64,000 nucleotides of DNA from Psychrobacter ciconiae (GCF_904846055.1 NZ_CAJGYV010000001.1:496001-560000), one strand, 5' to 3'; shown: positions 44,511-55,481, counted from the first letter of the stretch. The notes: generated by a model not told the origin, from the letters alone. Program-made: numbers and translations.

Positions 44511-45935
44511 TTATTGTTCGTCAAGTGGGGTTTGGGCAGCAGCATCAATGGCTGAAACTCTAACCGCGCTTGCGATTTTTTGCTCAAATTCAGGCCGGAA
44601 ATATTTAATCGCGCTCATCAAAGGCTCCATCGCTCCTGGCGCGTGGGCGCAAAAAGTTTTGCCAATCCACAAGTCGCGAGTTAACCCTTCTAGCTTTTCA
44701 ATATCACCGTCTTGACCTTCGCCATCATTGATCGCCGTCAACAGTTTGACGCCCCAAGGCAGACCGTCACGGCACGGCGTACACCAACCGCAAGATTCGC
44801 GCTGAAAGAATATTTCAAGGTTACGAACAAGAGCGACCATATCTTGCGCTTCGTCAACGACCATAATCAGCCCCGTTCCCATCCGGCTTCCGGCTTTTTG
44901 AATGGTGTCAAAATCCATAATAACGTCTAAATGCTCAGGCGTTAAAAAGTCAGTGGACGCGCCACCTGGAAGCCAAGCTTTTAATTTGCGACCGTCTTTC
45001 ATGCCGCCAGCAAAGTCTTCAATGATTTCACGCGCGGTATAACCAAAAGGCAGCTCCCAAAGTCCGCCATCATTGACCAGCCCTGAACAGCCAAAGAGCT
45101 TTGTTCCCGGTGTTTCAGTTCTGCCAAGGGCTTTTGGCAAGTCTTGATACCATTTGCTGCCATGTAAAATAATCGCGGGCACGTTATTGAGCGTCTCAAC
45201 GTTATTAACAACCGTTGGGCGACCCCAAGCTCCGGCAACCTGCGGAAATGGCGGCTTGGTTCGTGGGTTGGCTCTACGACCTTCAAGACAGTTAATGAGC
45301 GCCGTCTCTTCACCGCAAATATAACGACCCGCACCAGTATGAACGTGCAAATCAAAGCTAAAACCGCTACCTAAAATGTCATCGCCAAGCATATTGTTGG
45401 CAATCATTTCATTAATGGCTGCATTCAAGCGTTCAGCCGCTAAAATGTACTCACCGCGAATAAAGATATATCCGGCAGTTGCGCCAATGGCATAAGCGGA
45501 AATAATCATCCCTTCAATCAGCTGAAACGGCAAGCGCTCCATCAACAGACGGTCTTTAAACGTTCCAGGCTCCATCTCATCGGCGTTACAAAGCAAATAG
45601 CGCGGTCCACCATCGGGTGGCGCCATGAGCGACCACTTGATTCCGGCGGGGAATCCTGCGCCGCCGCGACCTTTTACCACCGCCTCTTTAATGGTGTTCA
45701 AAGTCGTTTCAGCAGATTGATTCAGCGCCATTTTTAACGCTTCAAAGCCGCGAAGTGACTCATGGGTTTTAAAATCAAGAACCGCGTCGTGATGCGCCAA
45801 GCGCCACGTTAATGGCTTGGTTTCGCTCGTTGCGGTGGCTTTATCGCCATAAATAGGGATGCGCTGATTGTTCAATTGGCTTGGCGCAAGACCTTTTTGG
45901 CGTTGGGCAACTTGTTCGGCTACAGTAAGACTCAT
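44511..45935 (-). CDS. nuoF: NADH-quinone oxidoreductase subunit F
   Basis: The 474-residue FMN- and NADH-binding subunit shows [13 protein letters not shown] and the FMN/NADH-binding region ending [14 protein letters not shown]. The [4Fe-4S] site is [14 protein letters not shown] with a later Cys (FCAHAPGA). It oxidises NADH and passes electrons to the cluster chain. Its start overlaps the nuoE stop as ATGA. N- and C-terminal extensions of about 15-25 residues are present compared with E. coli. Confidence 0.96.
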   Translation of the reverse strand: MSLTVAEQVAQRQKGLAPSQLNNQRIPIYGDKATATSETKPLTWRLAHHDAVLDFKTHESLRGFEALKMALNQSAETTLNTIKEAVVKGRGGAGFPAGIKWSLMAPPDGGPRYLLCNADEMEPGTFKDRLLMERLPFQLIEGMIISAYAIGATAGYIFIRGEYILAAERLNAAINEMIANNMLGDDILGSGFSFDLHVHTGAGRYICGEETALINCLEGRRANPRTKPPFPQVAGAWGRPTVVNNVETLNNVPAIILHGSKWYQDLPKALGRTETPGTKLFGCSGLVNDGGLWELPFGYTAREIIEDFAGGMKDGRKLKAWLPGGASTDFLTPEHLDVIMDFDTIQKAGSRMGTGLIMVVDEAQDMVALVRNLEIFFQRESCGWCTPCRDGLPWGVKLLTAINDGEGQDGDIEKLEGLTRDLWIGKTFCAHAPGAMEPLMSAIKYFRPEFEQKIASAVRVSAIDAAAQTPLDEQ

Positions 45936-46441
45936 GCGTAAAGCTCCAATAATTGGGCGACTTCCTCAGGCATTACAGGGCCGTAAGTGTCTTCATCAAT
46001 CAAAACGGCAGGACCTTTATCGCAGTTGCCAAGACAGCAAATCGGCAATAAAGTAAATCTGCCATCCGGCGTCGTTTGACCGTAATCAATACCAAGCTCG
46101 GCTTTTAATGCCGCTGTTAATGCTTCGTAGCCGGTCAAATAACACGCAACGGAGTCGCAAATCAAAATCACATGGCGACCGACAGGCTGACGATAAATGC
46201 GGTTAAAAAAGGTCGCCACGCCATCAATGTCGGTTACCGGAATGTCTAAAATATTGGCAATGGCGTTGACTTGGGCATCATCAACCCAGCCATTGCGCTT
46301 TTGAACGATTTTTAGCGCATCAAGCGAGGCGGCGCGGGCGTGCGGATAGTGATGCATAAATTCATGAATTGCTGCAATTTCATCCCCTGTTAAGATACTT
46401 GCCACATCAACTTTGGGCGCTTTATCAGTCACAATCTTCAT
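45932..46441 (-). CDS. nuoE: NADH-quinone oxidoreductase subunit E
   Basis: The 169-residue thioredoxin-like subunit has the four [2Fe-2S] ligands in CDSVACYL and [10 protein letters not shown]. It forms the dehydrogenase module with NuoF and NuoG. GAGGA lies upstream of the start. A 93-bp gap separates it from nuoCD, and I see no promoter or terminator there. Confidence 0.95.
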   Translation of the reverse strand: MKIVTDKAPKVDVASILTGDEIAAIHEFMHHYPHARAASLDALKIVQKRNGWVDDAQVNAIANILDIPVTDIDGVATFFNRIYRQPVGRHVILICDSVACYLTGYEALTAALKAELGIDYGQTTPDGRFTLLPICCLGNCDKGPAVLIDEDTYGPVMPEEVAQLLELYA

Positions 46442-46534
46442 ATTTTTTCTCTATCCTCACCCGGAGAAGACCTGCTTATTTTTGGCTTGGCTTTCATAAA
46501 GCTGAGCTAATTTAAGAGCGTTATCGGTTGCGCC

Positions 46535-48304
46535 TTATCGGTCGCAGTCTGCCATCACAATATCAATCGACGCCAAATACATAATTGCATCAGACACCAA
46601 AGACCCGTTAATCACTGACGGCATCTGCTGAATGTGCGCAAACGTCGGAGTTCTAATTCGCGTGCGATAACTCATGGTTGAACGGTCTGAGGTTATGTAA
46701 TAGCTGTTTAACCCTTTGGTTGCCTCGACAATGGTTGCACACTCACCGGCAGGCATGACAGGACCCCAAGATACCGATAAAAAGTGGTTAATCAAAGTTT
46801 CAATATCGTTCAGCGTTCTGTCTTTTGGCGGCGGAACAGCAAGCGGATGGTTGGCTTTATAAGGACCTTGCGGCATATTGTCCAAGCACTGACGGATAAT
46901 GCGTAATGATTGACGCATCTCTTCCATCTTAACCATACAGCGGTCGTAAGCATCGCCGTTGTAACCAACTGGAATTTCAAAGTCGTAATTCTCATAACCC
47001 ATATAAGGTCGCGCTTTTCGAAGGTCAAAATCGATTCCAGTGGCGCGAAGTCCTGCGCCGGTCACGCCCCAAGCGAGCGCTTGCTTGGCGTTATATTGCG
47101 CGACGTTTTGAGTTCTGCCTTTTAATACGCTGTTTTGTAGCGCCGCTTTGGTGTATTCATCCAAGCGCTTTGGCATCCAGTCCAAAAACTCACGAACCAG
47201 TTTTTGCCAACCAATCGGCAAGTCCGCTGCTGTTCCGCCAATTCGGAACCACGCCGGATGCATCCGGTAACCGGTGACCGCTTCAATCACATCATAAGCT
47301 TTTTGGCGGTCGGTAAACATATAAAACACCGGCGTCATCCCGCCTGCGTCTTGAATAAAGGTACCGACGTACAATAAGTTATTGGTAATTCTAAAAAACT
47401 CACTCATCATCACCCGAATGACTTCCGCACGCGGCGGAATGGTAATTCCGGCAAGTTTTTCAACTGACATCACATAAGGCAGCTCATTCATCACCCCGCC
47501 TAGATAATCAATCCGGTCGGTATAAGGAATGTAGGAATGCCACGTTTGCCGCTCTGCCATTTTTTCAGCGCCGCGGTGGTGATAACCAATGTCAGGGATA
47601 CAATCGACGACTTCCTCGCCGTCCAATTGCAGCACCAAACGAAATGCACCGTGAGCTGAGGGGTGGTTAGGACCAATGTTCAAAAACATAAAGTCTTCGT
47701 CACGACCCGAGCGCCTCATTCCCCACTCTTCAGGCACAAAGCGCAAGTTTTCTTGCTCAAACTGCTGCTTGGCGGCGTTCAAAAAATACGGTGTAAATTC
47801 AGTCGCGCGCGCGTGATATTCTTTTCTTAAGGGATGACCTTCCCAATATTTTGGCAACAAAATGCGCGTTAAATGCGGATGACCGTCAAAGACAATACCA
47901 AACATGTCCCAAACTTCGCGCTCATACCAGTTAGCATTTGGCCAAATATTAGTGGCAGTCGGCAGGCTCAAGTCATCTTCATCAAGCGCCACTTTGAGGC
48001 GAATGTCACTGTTGCGCTCAAGCGACATCAAGTGATAAAACACGGTAAAGTCACTGTCAGGCAAGCCTTGTCTATGCTGACGCAAACGCTCATCCATCGC
48101 GGACAAATCAAACAGCATCACATAAGGCTTTGGCAGCTTTCGCAAAAACAGCAACACCTCTTGGATATCTTCGCGAGCTACCCAAACCGTTGGAATATTA
48201 TCCACCGTTTGCTGAACGACAAACCTTCCTGAAAACGCTTGATCAAGCTCAGTAATAACCGCCGGCAGCGATTGCAGCTCTGAATTTTCAACGACCGTGA
48301 CCAT
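46535..48304 (-). CDS. nuoCD: NADH-quinone oxidoreductase, fused subunits C and D
   Basis: This 589-residue fusion is typical of gammaproteobacterial complex I. The N-terminal NuoC part has [25 protein letters not shown]; the C-terminal NuoD part has [15 protein letters not shown], the quinone-site loop, and [14 protein letters not shown]. It ends with DIVMADCDR, the conserved C-terminus of NuoD. NuoD with NuoB binds quinone. AAGGAAAGG precedes the ATG. Confidence 0.96.
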   Translation of the reverse strand: MVTVVENSELQSLPAVITELDQAFSGRFVVQQTVDNIPTVWVAREDIQEVLLFLRKLPKPYVMLFDLSAMDERLRQHRQGLPDSDFTVFYHLMSLERNSDIRLKVALDEDDLSLPTATNIWPNANWYEREVWDMFGIVFDGHPHLTRILLPKYWEGHPLRKEYHARATEFTPYFLNAAKQQFEQENLRFVPEEWGMRRSGRDEDFMFLNIGPNHPSAHGAFRLVLQLDGEEVVDCIPDIGYHHRGAEKMAERQTWHSYIPYTDRIDYLGGVMNELPYVMSVEKLAGITIPPRAEVIRVMMSEFFRITNNLLYVGTFIQDAGGMTPVFYMFTDRQKAYDVIEAVTGYRMHPAWFRIGGTAADLPIGWQKLVREFLDWMPKRLDEYTKAALQNSVLKGRTQNVAQYNAKQALAWGVTGAGLRATGIDFDLRKARPYMGYENYDFEIPVGYNGDAYDRCMVKMEEMRQSLRIIRQCLDNMPQGPYKANHPLAVPPPKDRTLNDIETLINHFLSVSWGPVMPAGECATIVEATKGLNSYYITSDRSTMSYRTRIRTPTFAHIQQMPSVINGSLVSDAIMYLASIDIVMADCDR

Positions 48305-48343
48305 GAATGAACCTTTCCTTTTTTACGCCAAAAGCGAAATCAA

Positions 48344-49012
48344 TTAAATACTGTCGGGGCTGCGCAAGTTTTTTACTGCGATGCGGTCAGCCTGTTTGCG
48401 GTCGCGCTCAGGCATCATTTGCGGCTGATAGATACCTTGATCTTTCATATGAATGCCAAGTGGTCTGCGCTCTTTGGTGATAGACTCTTGCAGCAGCATC
48501 AGCGCTTGAATCAAGGCTTCAGGTCGCGGCGGACAACCAGGAATGTAAACATCCACTGGAATGATCTTATCAACGCCTTGAACGACAGAATAAATATCAT
48601 ACATGCCGCCTGAGTTGGCACAAGCGCCCATGGAAATGACCCATTTTGGCTCAAGCATTTGCTCATAAAGACGCTGAATGACCGGCGCCATTTTGATAAA
48701 GCACGTTCCTGCCACGATCATCACATCCGCTTGCCGAGGAGAGGCTCGAATAACCTCTGCCCCAAACCGTGACAAGTCATGAACCGCCGTGAGCGTTGTG
48801 GCGTATTCCACATAACAGCATGACGTGCCAAAGTTAAACGGCCAAAGTGAATGCTTGCGACCCCAGTTTGCCGTTGAATGAACCAAGTCTTCCAATCGAC
48901 CCATAAAGACGTTTTTATTGACTTCACTTTCTGTCGGGTCTTCAACCGTTTGCCGCGACTGCGCAGGATAAACTTCTGCATCAGGATTAGCTTTTGTTAA
49001 GGTATATTTCAT
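48344..49012 (-). CDS. nuoB: NADH-quinone oxidoreductase subunit B
   Basis: The 222-residue protein holds the terminal cluster N2 with the tandem cysteines of [10 protein letters not shown], plus the later VAGTCFIKM and [12 protein letters not shown]. These four ligands are conserved. The N-terminus is a short polar extension. N2 donates electrons to ubiquinone at the interface with NuoD and NuoH. Confidence 0.96.
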   Translation of the reverse strand: MKYTLTKANPDAEVYPAQSRQTVEDPTESEVNKNVFMGRLEDLVHSTANWGRKHSLWPFNFGTSCCYVEYATTLTAVHDLSRFGAEVIRASPRQADVMIVAGTCFIKMAPVIQRLYEQMLEPKWVISMGACANSGGMYDIYSVVQGVDKIIPVDVYIPGCPPRPEALIQALMLLQESITKERRPLGIHMKDQGIYQPQMMPERDRKQADRIAVKNLRSPDSI

Positions 49013-49072
49013 ATCAGACCACCGTTTATTACTCTCAGGCTTTCGCCCTCATTCATGATATTAACGCTACTA

Positions 49073-49681
49073 TTACTTTTTAGCAGGCGCAGCAAAATCC
49101 ACAGTCGTAATATTTCCCGTGGTATTAATATGGTCAATGCTCTCAAGATGACGGCGATTGGCTTCGATATTATTGGACACATTGATTTGACCCGAGGACT
49201 GCGCCGGAACCTTTCCTGTTGGGTCAACCACCAGCTCATGAACGCCGTCAAACTCGGTGATGTCTGCCAAATTAAACCCAGCAGGCTTGGCATAAAGTCG
49301 GGCTTTTTTGCGAAACTTATCCGCAGGCGCCCAATTGAGCGCGCCAAGGCTTAAGGCATAAACCAAGCCGATCAGCAAATCAATGATAAAGGTCGCCGCG
49401 GCGATAAAGCCTGCCCAGCCGGTCTCACGAACTGAAACCGCATAAGCATACAAATAAAGCGCTTCTAAATCGAAAATAACAAAGAAGATGGCTACCAAAT
49501 AAAATTTAGCAGACAAACGAATACGGGCATTGCCAGCACCGACAACGCCCGCCTCAAAAATTTCTTCTTTTTGCATGCCTTGAGATTTGCCACCTAACAG
49601 GCGCGGCACCACAAGCATAAATACGACTAAGCCAATTGCGGCTAAAATAAATGCTACTGCTGACCAATTATAGGCAGTCAT
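49073..49681 (-). CDS. nuoA: NADH-quinone oxidoreductase subunit A
   Basis: The 202-residue first gene product has the NuoA core with three helices and the motifs FEAGVVGAGNARIRLSAKFYLVAIFFVIFDLEALYLYAYAVS (the family glycine/aspartate pattern; first 13 residues near position 41). It exceeds E. coli NuoA (about 147) by a soluble C-terminal tail of about 70 residues, ending in FAAPAKK. GAGGAG lies upstream of the ATG. The promoter must lie in the 730 bp to its right. Confidence 0.94.
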   Translation of the reverse strand: MTAYNWSAVAFILAAIGLVVFMLVVPRLLGGKSQGMQKEEIFEAGVVGAGNARIRLSAKFYLVAIFFVIFDLEALYLYAYAVSVRETGWAGFIAAATFIIDLLIGLVYALSLGALNWAPADKFRKKARLYAKPAGFNLADITEFDGVHELVVDPTGKVPAQSSGQINVSNNIEANRRHLESIDHINTTGNITTVDFAAPAKK

Positions 49682-50413
49682 GATTACGTGCTCCTCACCT
49701 CATCAAGGTTAAAGCACTCGTTTATAAATGCCAACCCTGACAAACACAAGCTTTGTGTTGGTAATGACCAGTTATCAAGAGGAAGAATAAGCGCCAACTT
49801 GCGACTTATCAAAGCGGTACGATTGTGGTTGCGGTCAAAATTTTACCGCTATGACAAAGCAGCCAAAACATCAAGTCGTCAACGCTAAAATAAGAGGATC
49901 TATAAATTTGCTATAGATAAGAGCTGGTCGCCAAACATCGAAAGTTTCAGCACAAATAACCTTATTAAATCAATATCATAGAAAATTACTTAATTGATTT
50001 AATAACTCATTAAAACAGGCTGACTTATCCTTTGACAACTGGCACAAAATTGTTTGTTCACTATACGCACATCGACGTCTAAAAGCTAGGATTTGCTTGA
50101 TAGCACGCAATCTTTATGCTACAAAATATGTTTTTGTAGAAAACTGCTAAGCTGCCACCCCTCCTAAGACTTTCATCATCATGCCATTATCGATAAGTGC
50201 TTGATTGTAAAAATAATTGCCAATCAGCGCTTAGACATCCCTTTGGACATGCGAAAAAATTTATCCATATTGTAAACCAATTTGTATCAATTGCAACCTG
50301 TCGTCACGCGAACTTTTAACAATCTCACCTGCCAAATTCTCTCAAACCCTTACCCACAAAAAAAACAGGTCCATTATGACCTGTTTTTTATTTTTAATTG
50401 TCAGCGCAAATTG
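49682..50413. other. Long non-coding stretch upstream of nuoA
   Basis: About 730 bp hold no convincing gene. The left part should contain the nuo promoter and leader, but no hexamer pair stands out on the - strand. The right part holds the lolA terminator (50360-50396). An isolated AGGAGGGG lies on the - strand near 50161 but no start follows it in a useful frame. No known leader RNA was recognised. Confidence 0.6.
50360..50396. terminator. Terminator after lolA
   Basis: AAAAAACAGGTC (50360-50371) and GACCTGTTTTTT (50378-50389) form a perfect 12-bp stem with loop CATTAT. Flanking A- and T-runs make it work for the - strand lolA transcript and also for + strand reads. Confidence 0.85.
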
Positions 50414-51100
50414 TTACTGATTGATAACGTCAACGCCTTTTGGTGGCGTAAACTTAAACTGACTAGCACTGATACTTGGATTCAGCTTAATGTTGCTAAA
50501 CTTGATTGAGGTCGTTTGACCTAGCGAGTCATTCAATACCATCATCACGGGTTTGCCACCATTAAAGCTGATCGAGAGGTTTTTAAAGTTGGCATCACCA
50601 GATTTTGGATACAGAACATAATAGTTTTTGTTGCTATAAGGCTGAGTGATTTTGAAGTTTTTATCAATTTTGCTTGGGTCGCCTGACAGCAGTAGCGCCG
50701 GCGTATTGCCCACTTGGTTGTCAACGCTTTGCTTGGTTGCTTGCTCCAAGTCCTTGTCATAAATCCAAAGCGTATTGCCGTTAGCAACGATTAACTGCTC
50801 AGAGGGTGATTTGGTCTCCCAGCGAAAGTTATTTGGGCGCTGAACGCTCATTGAGCCCTTAAACGTGCCGCTTTTTGCACCTTTGGTCGTTTGGGTAAAG
50901 TTTGCGCTCATGCTTTTGGTATTGCCAAGCAGACTGTTTAGCCGTTTAGCGGCGGTCAAGCTGTCGGCAGCTGCCGCATTGGCACTTTGGCTCATAACCA
51001 TTAACGGGGCAGCAACGCCGATACTCGTCATTAAGACACCAGTCAATGCGCCGGTCATTACTTTTTGTTTAAGACCTAAAGTGTGCTTTAAATTGTTCAT
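50414..51100 (-). CDS. lolA: Outer-membrane lipoprotein carrier protein LolA
   Basis: The 228-residue protein has a long N-terminal signal peptide (hydrophobic stretch about residues 16-37, cleavage probably after SANA). The mature region matches LolA: NTKSMSANFTQTTKG, FRWETKSPSEQLIVANGNTLWIYDKDLEQATKQ and LSGDPSKI. LolA carries lipoproteins through the periplasm from LolCDE to LolB. It is a monocistronic gene with a downstream terminator; the region to its right is a 334-bp gap. Confidence 0.9.
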   Translation of the reverse strand: MNNLKHTLGLKQKVMTGALTGVLMTSIGVAAPLMVMSQSANAAAADSLTAAKRLNSLLGNTKSMSANFTQTTKGAKSGTFKGSMSVQRPNNFRWETKSPSEQLIVANGNTLWIYDKDLEQATKQSVDNQVGNTPALLLSGDPSKIDKNFKITQPYSNKNYYVLYPKSGDANFKNLSISFNGGKPVMMVLNDSLGQTTSIKFSNIKLNPSISASQFKFTPPKGVDVINQ

Positions 51101-51434
51101 TGTCCTTCCTTTTAAATCGTAAGGGTTAATCCCTACCTCAATTCAATCTTCGCTTTTTAAACTTAATTCAGGCTCTTGTTGGGCGCTGCGACTTTAAAGG
51201 TTAGTAAAGCGAATTAAATATTTACTTACAAGATTTGATAGCGACAAGTTTGCCAGTTTTTTTATTACGCGCCTAGTCGAAAATTGCAATGATTACTGCT
51301 CTTGCCATACGCGCTTGTAACTTGAAGCTGACCTTAAAAGCATTTGAAACAAAAAAGCCCTTACCAATGCTGATAAGGGCTTTTTTTGAGGTCATCTTTT
51401 ACAATGACTGTCGTCGTTTGGGACGGTTTTTGGC
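51101..51434. other. Intergenic region lolA / rpmA
   Basis: These 334 bp contain the lolA promoter region and the rpmA terminator (51351-51387). No gene or further motif was seen; a sigma-70 pair for lolA was not convincing. Confidence 0.55.
51351..51387. terminator. Terminator after rpmA
   Basis: AAAAAAGCCCTTA (51351-51363) pairs perfectly with TAAGGGCTTTTTT (51374-51386) around a 10-base loop. The tracts on both sides suit either strand; it closes the rplU-rpmA transcript. Confidence 0.85.
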
Positions 51435-51692
51435 TTACTCGCCTTCAACGGTCACATAACGGCGGTTTAAACGACCTTTGGTGGCAAATTTTACCACGCC
51501 GTCATTTAATGCAAATAGCGTGTGGTCACGACCCATGCCAACACCTTCGCCAGCGTGGAATTCGGTGCCGCGCTGACGCACGATGATGTTACCAGCAACA
51601 ACTTCTTGACCACCAAATACTTTTACGCCAAGCATTTTTGGGTTTGAGTCACGACCGTTACGGGTAGAACCGGCAGCTTTTTTATGTGCCAT
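51435..51692 (-). CDS. rpmA: 50S ribosomal protein L27
   Basis: The 85-residue protein starts [16 protein letters not shown], the hallmark of bL27, whose flexible N-terminus reaches the peptidyl-transferase centre. The core [13 protein letters not shown] and [12 protein letters not shown] is complete. It lies 52 bp after rplU in the conserved rplU-rpmA pair. Confidence 0.97.
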   Translation of the reverse strand: MAHKKAAGSTRNGRDSNPKMLGVKVFGGQEVVAGNIIVRQRGTEFHAGEGVGMGRDHTLFALNDGVVKFATKGRLNRRYVTVEGE

Positions 51693-51744
51693 GAGATTAT
51701 CTCCTTGTTAATTTAGCGTTTGACCAATTATTTAAAATAAATAA

Positions 51745-52056
51745 TTAAGCGTTAATCGCTTTGATTTTTAACAAGGTGTACCACTGACGGTGACCTTGCT
51801 CTTTGTGGTAGTGCTTACGGCGGCGGTGTTTGATGATGCGGATTTTTTCGCCGCGACCGTGGTCAACCACTTCAACTTCAACACTTGCGCCTTCAACAAC
51901 TGGCTGACCGATTTTGATGTCATCGCCATTAACGACCATCAAAACGTCGTCAAGTGTTAAGGTTGCGCCTTTTTCTGCTTTTAGTAGTTCAACTTTAAGC
52001 AACTCATCGACGGCCACACGGTGTTGTTTGCCACCACTTTTGATTACTGCGTACAT
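51745..52056 (-). CDS. rplU: 50S ribosomal protein L21
   Basis: The 103-residue protein has the standard bL21 sequence: [14 protein letters not shown] at the N-terminus and [19 protein letters not shown] near the C-terminus. It binds 23S rRNA with L20. CGGAG precedes the start. A small hairpin (GTGTG / CACAC, 52091-52105) lies in its leader. Confidence 0.97.
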   Translation of the reverse strand: MYAVIKSGGKQHRVAVDELLKVELLKAEKGATLTLDDVLMVVNGDDIKIGQPVVEGASVEVEVVDHGRGEKIRIIKHRRRKHYHKEQGHRQWYTLLKIKAINA

Positions 52057-52405
52057 TGTTTGACTCCGCTTAACCCGAGTGCCGTGGTAGGTGTGATACC
52101 CACACTTTAAACGGTCACGACAGGGAAAAATAAAGGCAAGATTTTACGAAACTTTTGCGATAAAAGCAAGTCAAGCTTACGATTTTTAATCAGGTAAACT
52201 TCTGATTTGCCGTGCGTTTTAGATAAGTCGATAAAAAGCATTTGGCACATCTTTTTCATTAAAGCTTAAAAATGAGTGAATCGGGCGGCTTTATTATGGC
52301 TTAATAGGTGCGGTAAGCTTGCTCGCTATGTTATGATAAAAACGACTTGCTCTTTTATAGTAACTGCATTATCGCTTAATTTAACTTCTTTTTTGACCGG
52401 TGACT
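52057..52405. other. Divergent intergenic region rplU / ispB
   Basis: These 349 bp hold the promoters of rplU-rpmA and ispB, an arrangement common in gammaproteobacteria. On the - strand, CATAAT near 52294 may be a -10. The rplU leader has a 5-bp stem with loop ATACC (52091-52105). Nothing else stands out. Confidence 0.5.
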
Positions 52406-53422
52406 ATGACCATAACTTTATTAGCTTCTGATTTGCCAACCGCGCCAAGTTACAGCGACATTCAAAGCATCGTAAGCGACGACTTTGCGATTATGGATAA
52501 GCAGGTTTTTGGCAGCTTGAATTCCAAAGTCCAGTTGGTGATGAGCGTGTCCAATCATGTGATTAATGCCGGTGGCAAACGCATGCGACCGCTGATTACG
52601 CTTTTGTGTTCGCGGATGTTTGAGGACGCGCCCTCCCATTCGGCGATGCATTTGGCGGCGATTACGGAGATGCTGCATACGGCAACGCTTGTTCATGATG
52701 ATGTGATTGATGAGTCCGGTCAGCGCCGCGGCAAACCGACAGCGAACGCCACTTGGGACAATGCAACTGCCGTTTTGGTTGGGGATTATTTGATTGCGCG
52801 CGCCTTTAATTTGCTGGTGGGATTTCAAAGCTTGCCCTTATTGCAGCTGTTTTCTGACGGCACTTGTGACATTGCTGAAGGTGAGGTGTTGCAATTGCAG
52901 CATCAGCACAATCCTGAAGCCACTGAGAGCGACTATCTGCGAATCATCGATGGCAAAACCTCGCGGCTGTTTATGATGGCAACGCAAGGGGCGGCTATTT
53001 TGCAGGGCAAAGAAGCGTATTTAGCGCCGCTTGCCGATTTTGGTCAGCATTTTGGCAATGCCTTTCAGATCATTGATGATGTGCTTGATTATAGCGGTGA
53101 CAGCGCGGTGATGGGAAAAAACCTAGGCGATGATTTAGCAGAAGGTAAGCCGACGTTGCCGACGATTAAAGCGCTTGAATTGTTAAAAAACAGCAATCCG
53201 GAGGGTTTTAATCAGCTGCGAATAGCCGTTCAGACAGGTAAAACCGACGACCATGACGGCTTAATCCGTTTGGTTCGCGAGTCGGGGTCGCTTGATTACT
53301 GCAAGCAGCGCGCCCTTGAGGAAACGCGGCTTGCCCAAAACGCCCTCTTAAGCTTGCCTGAAAATAAATACCGTCAAGGTTTGATGGATTTAACCCAACT
53401 TGCAGTCTCAAGACTGATCTAA
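52406..53422 (+). CDS. ispB: Octaprenyl (polyprenyl) diphosphate synthase
   Basis: I use the ATG at 52406 (338 residues); a GTG two codons upstream is equally possible, and neither has a strong Shine-Dalgarno. The two aspartate-rich motifs of trans-prenyltransferases are present: HDDVIDESGQRRGKPT (about 90) and IIDDVLDYSGD (about 220), along with GGKRMRPLI. The enzyme makes the side chain of ubiquinone, linking it to the ubiH-type genes in the window. Confidence 0.93.
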   Translation: MTITLLASDLPTAPSYSDIQSIVSDDFAIMDKQVFGSLNSKVQLVMSVSNHVINAGGKRMRPLITLLCSRMFEDAPSHSAMHLAAITEMLHTATLVHDDVIDESGQRRGKPTANATWDNATAVLVGDYLIARAFNLLVGFQSLPLLQLFSDGTCDIAEGEVLQLQHQHNPEATESDYLRIIDGKTSRLFMMATQGAAILQGKEAYLAPLADFGQHFGNAFQIIDDVLDYSGDSAVMGKNLGDDLAEGKPTLPTIKALELLKNSNPEGFNQLRIAVQTGKTDDHDGLIRLVRESGSLDYCKQRALEETRLAQNALLSLPENKYRQGLMDLTQLAVSRLI

Positions 53423-54055
53423 ATCTCACGACTGATTTAAAGCCGTGGCAACGCCTACTTAACTTTGTCATGGTTTTTAATAGACCTCTTAACCAAGGTC
53501 TTTGGTTGTTAGCCTTGAATTAAGCTTGTGCTGATAAGCTTAATTGAAGCGCTATGGTTTTTCCTTCTCAATTTTTCTAATCTCGCCTAAACGATAGGAC
53601 TTATATTTTTTGCTTGCAAATTTTGGCAAAGTTGCTACAAGCGGCTAATTAAGACAATTTATTATCGATTCCCGACCAAAAGACTGCGATATAACAATTC
53701 TTAACAATTTAGAAGCAATAAATCTTGTTAAAGTTTCCTAAGCGTTTTTTCATGTAATGCTTGTAATTACGATGATTTTTTACAACAGATTTATCTAATC
53801 GGACTTTACGGTCATGGCAGGCTTGGTTTTTTGGCTTGACTGTGGGGTTACCCCTATAGTTTATAATAGTTGATTAGATTAAATTTACTTATCCGGTTTT
53901 TTTATTGCCCATAATGACTTCAGATGCCATTGCTGATGATTGAGTGATGGCGTTTGGGCGTAAAATGTCGATAAGTTATCAAAAACTACCATGATGACGC
54001 ATAACACTATGTATTTTGTACTTTTTTTTCTTGATTTTTACCGCCGAGGACATTG
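53423..54055. other. Non-coding region upstream of the RND efflux operon
   Basis: This 633-bp gap separates ispB from the efflux genes. The left part has no gene or clear terminator beyond a weak 6-bp stem near 53490-53505. The right part holds the promoter described at 53836-53867. No regulator gene is adjacent, so control must come from elsewhere. Confidence 0.55.
53836..53867 (+). promoter_or_regulatory. Candidate MerR-type promoter of the efflux operon
   Basis: TTGACT (53836-53841) and TATAAT (53862-53867) are separated by 20 bp, longer than the optimum. The spacer holds a dyad centred on GGGG-TTA-CCCC (53844-53854). Long spacers with a central dyad typify promoters activated by MerR-family proteins. 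The leader to the ATG at 54056 would be about 180 bases. Confidence 0.45.
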
Positions 54056-55447
54056 ATGAAGCACTCATATCTTGCGCTTATAATCGCAACTGTATTATCT
54101 GGCGCAGCGTTGGTTGGCTGTGACAAAAAAGAAGACAGCGCTGAAGCAGCGGCGCAGCAGCAAATGCCGCCGGCGGTGGTCAATGTTCAAACCGTAACCC
54201 TTGGCACCGTGCCAAAAGTTCACAACTTTTCAGGGCGGACGGCAGCGTATCAAACCGCTGATGTCAGACCTCAGGTGAATGGCATCATTGATGAGGTGCT
54301 ATTTCGCGAAGGTAGCTTTGTGAAAAAAGGTCAGCCACTGTATCGCATTAATACCGACAATTATACCTCGTCTATCAGCAGCGGTCAGGCAGCAATTGAG
54401 CAGGCACAGGCAAATTACCAAACGGCGGTGGCAAATAACGCCAATGCCAAAGCTGAGCTTGCCAGCCGGCAGGCGTCGCTTGCACAAGCTCAAAACGATT
54501 TAAACCGTTTAAAAGGTTTGATTGATATTGATGCAATCTCAAAGCAGCAATATGACCAAGCGATGACCCAAGTTCGAACGGCACAAGCCGCCGTTGAAAG
54601 CGCTCGTGCTGCTATTGGTCAGACCGAAGCCGGAATTGCCAGTGCTAAAGCGGGGATTCAAACGGCAAAGTCTGGTCTTGAGGCAAGCACTTTGGATTTG
54701 AACCGAACCATCGTTCGAGCGCCGATTTCTGGTCGAACGGACCGCTCGTCAGTCACGGCAGGGACTTTGGTCAGCTCAGGTCAACCTAACGCGCTTGTGA
54801 CCATCTCAAGGCTTGACCCTATTTTTGTGGATATCAGCCAATCCTCGTCAGAGCTCCTAAGACTACGGCAACAACTTGCCAGCGGTAAGGCTCAGCAAGG
54901 GATGAACTCCGTTGAGCTTGTCCTAGAAGACGGCTCTGTCTATCCTGTGCAAGGTAAGCTTGCCCTAGCTGAAGCTAAAGTCGATGAGTCAACGGGCGCG
55001 GTAACCTTGCGCGCGGTATTCCCAAATGACAATGGGGTTTTGCTGCCGGGAATGTATGTTAATGCAAGACTCATTCAAAGCGTGGTGCCAAATGCTGCGC
55101 TTGTTCCACAAAGTGCGGTGATGCGAACGCCCAAGGGTGATTCGCAGGTATATATCGTCGATGCCAATAATAAAATCCAAGTTCGTCCTGTCACTATTGA
55201 TGGTACTTATGAAGACAAGTGGGTGGTCACTGACGGCTTACAAAATGGCGACCAAGTGGTGGTCATTGGCGGCTCAAAAGTCAAACCAGAACAAGAAGTC
55301 GTCGTCAAGCCGCTTGAGGATCCAAACGCCAGCCCTGAGAAAAAAGAGGCGGCAGCTCGTGAAGCTCAAGCCGGTGCAAAAGCGCCGCAGCCCGCCGCTA
55401 AAGGTGCAGATAATAAAGATCAGTCTGCTGCAGGCGCTGCTAACTAA
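54056..55447 (+). CDS. RND efflux periplasmic adaptor lipoprotein (AcrA/MexA/AdeI type)
   Basis: The ATG at 54056 (GAGGA upstream) gives 463 residues. A lipoprotein signal with lipobox LVGC (about Cys22) is followed by the barrel-sandwich and long alpha-helical hairpin (RASLAQAQNDLNRLKGL-like repeats, about 110-220). The lipoyl half-motif IVRAPISGRTDRSSVTAGTLVS is next, then the beta-barrel and membrane-proximal domains. The C-terminus is an Ala/Lys-rich tail of about 50 residues. It connects the inner-membrane pump and the outer-membrane channel encoded next. Confidence 0.93.
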   Translation: MKHSYLALIIATVLSGAALVGCDKKEDSAEAAAQQQMPPAVVNVQTVTLGTVPKVHNFSGRTAAYQTADVRPQVNGIIDEVLFREGSFVKKGQPLYRINTDNYTSSISSGQAAIEQAQANYQTAVANNANAKAELASRQASLAQAQNDLNRLKGLIDIDAISKQQYDQAMTQVRTAQAAVESARAAIGQTEAGIASAKAGIQTAKSGLEASTLDLNRTIVRAPISGRTDRSSVTAGTLVSSGQPNALVTISRLDPIFVDISQSSSELLRLRQQLASGKAQQGMNSVELVLEDGSVYPVQGKLALAEAKVDESTGAVTLRAVFPNDNGVLLPGMYVNARLIQSVVPNAALVPQSAVMRTPKGDSQVYIVDANNKIQVRPVTIDGTYEDKWVVTDGLQNGDQVVVIGGSKVKPEQEVVVKPLEDPNASPEKKEAAAREAQAGAKAPQPAAKGADNKDQSAAGAAN

Positions 55448-55481
55448 TCCCACCCAAGATAGGAAGACTTAGGAATAGACT

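Noticed and set aside
41483..44587. Start of nuoG at the first Met of the open frame
   Set aside because: The extra 29 residues overlap nuoF; the ATG at 44500 has AAGGAG and matches the family N-terminus.
50224..50268. Possible 14-codon leader peptide upstream of nuoA (- strand)
   Set aside because: No ribosome site, and far from nuoA; short frames of this size are expected by chance.
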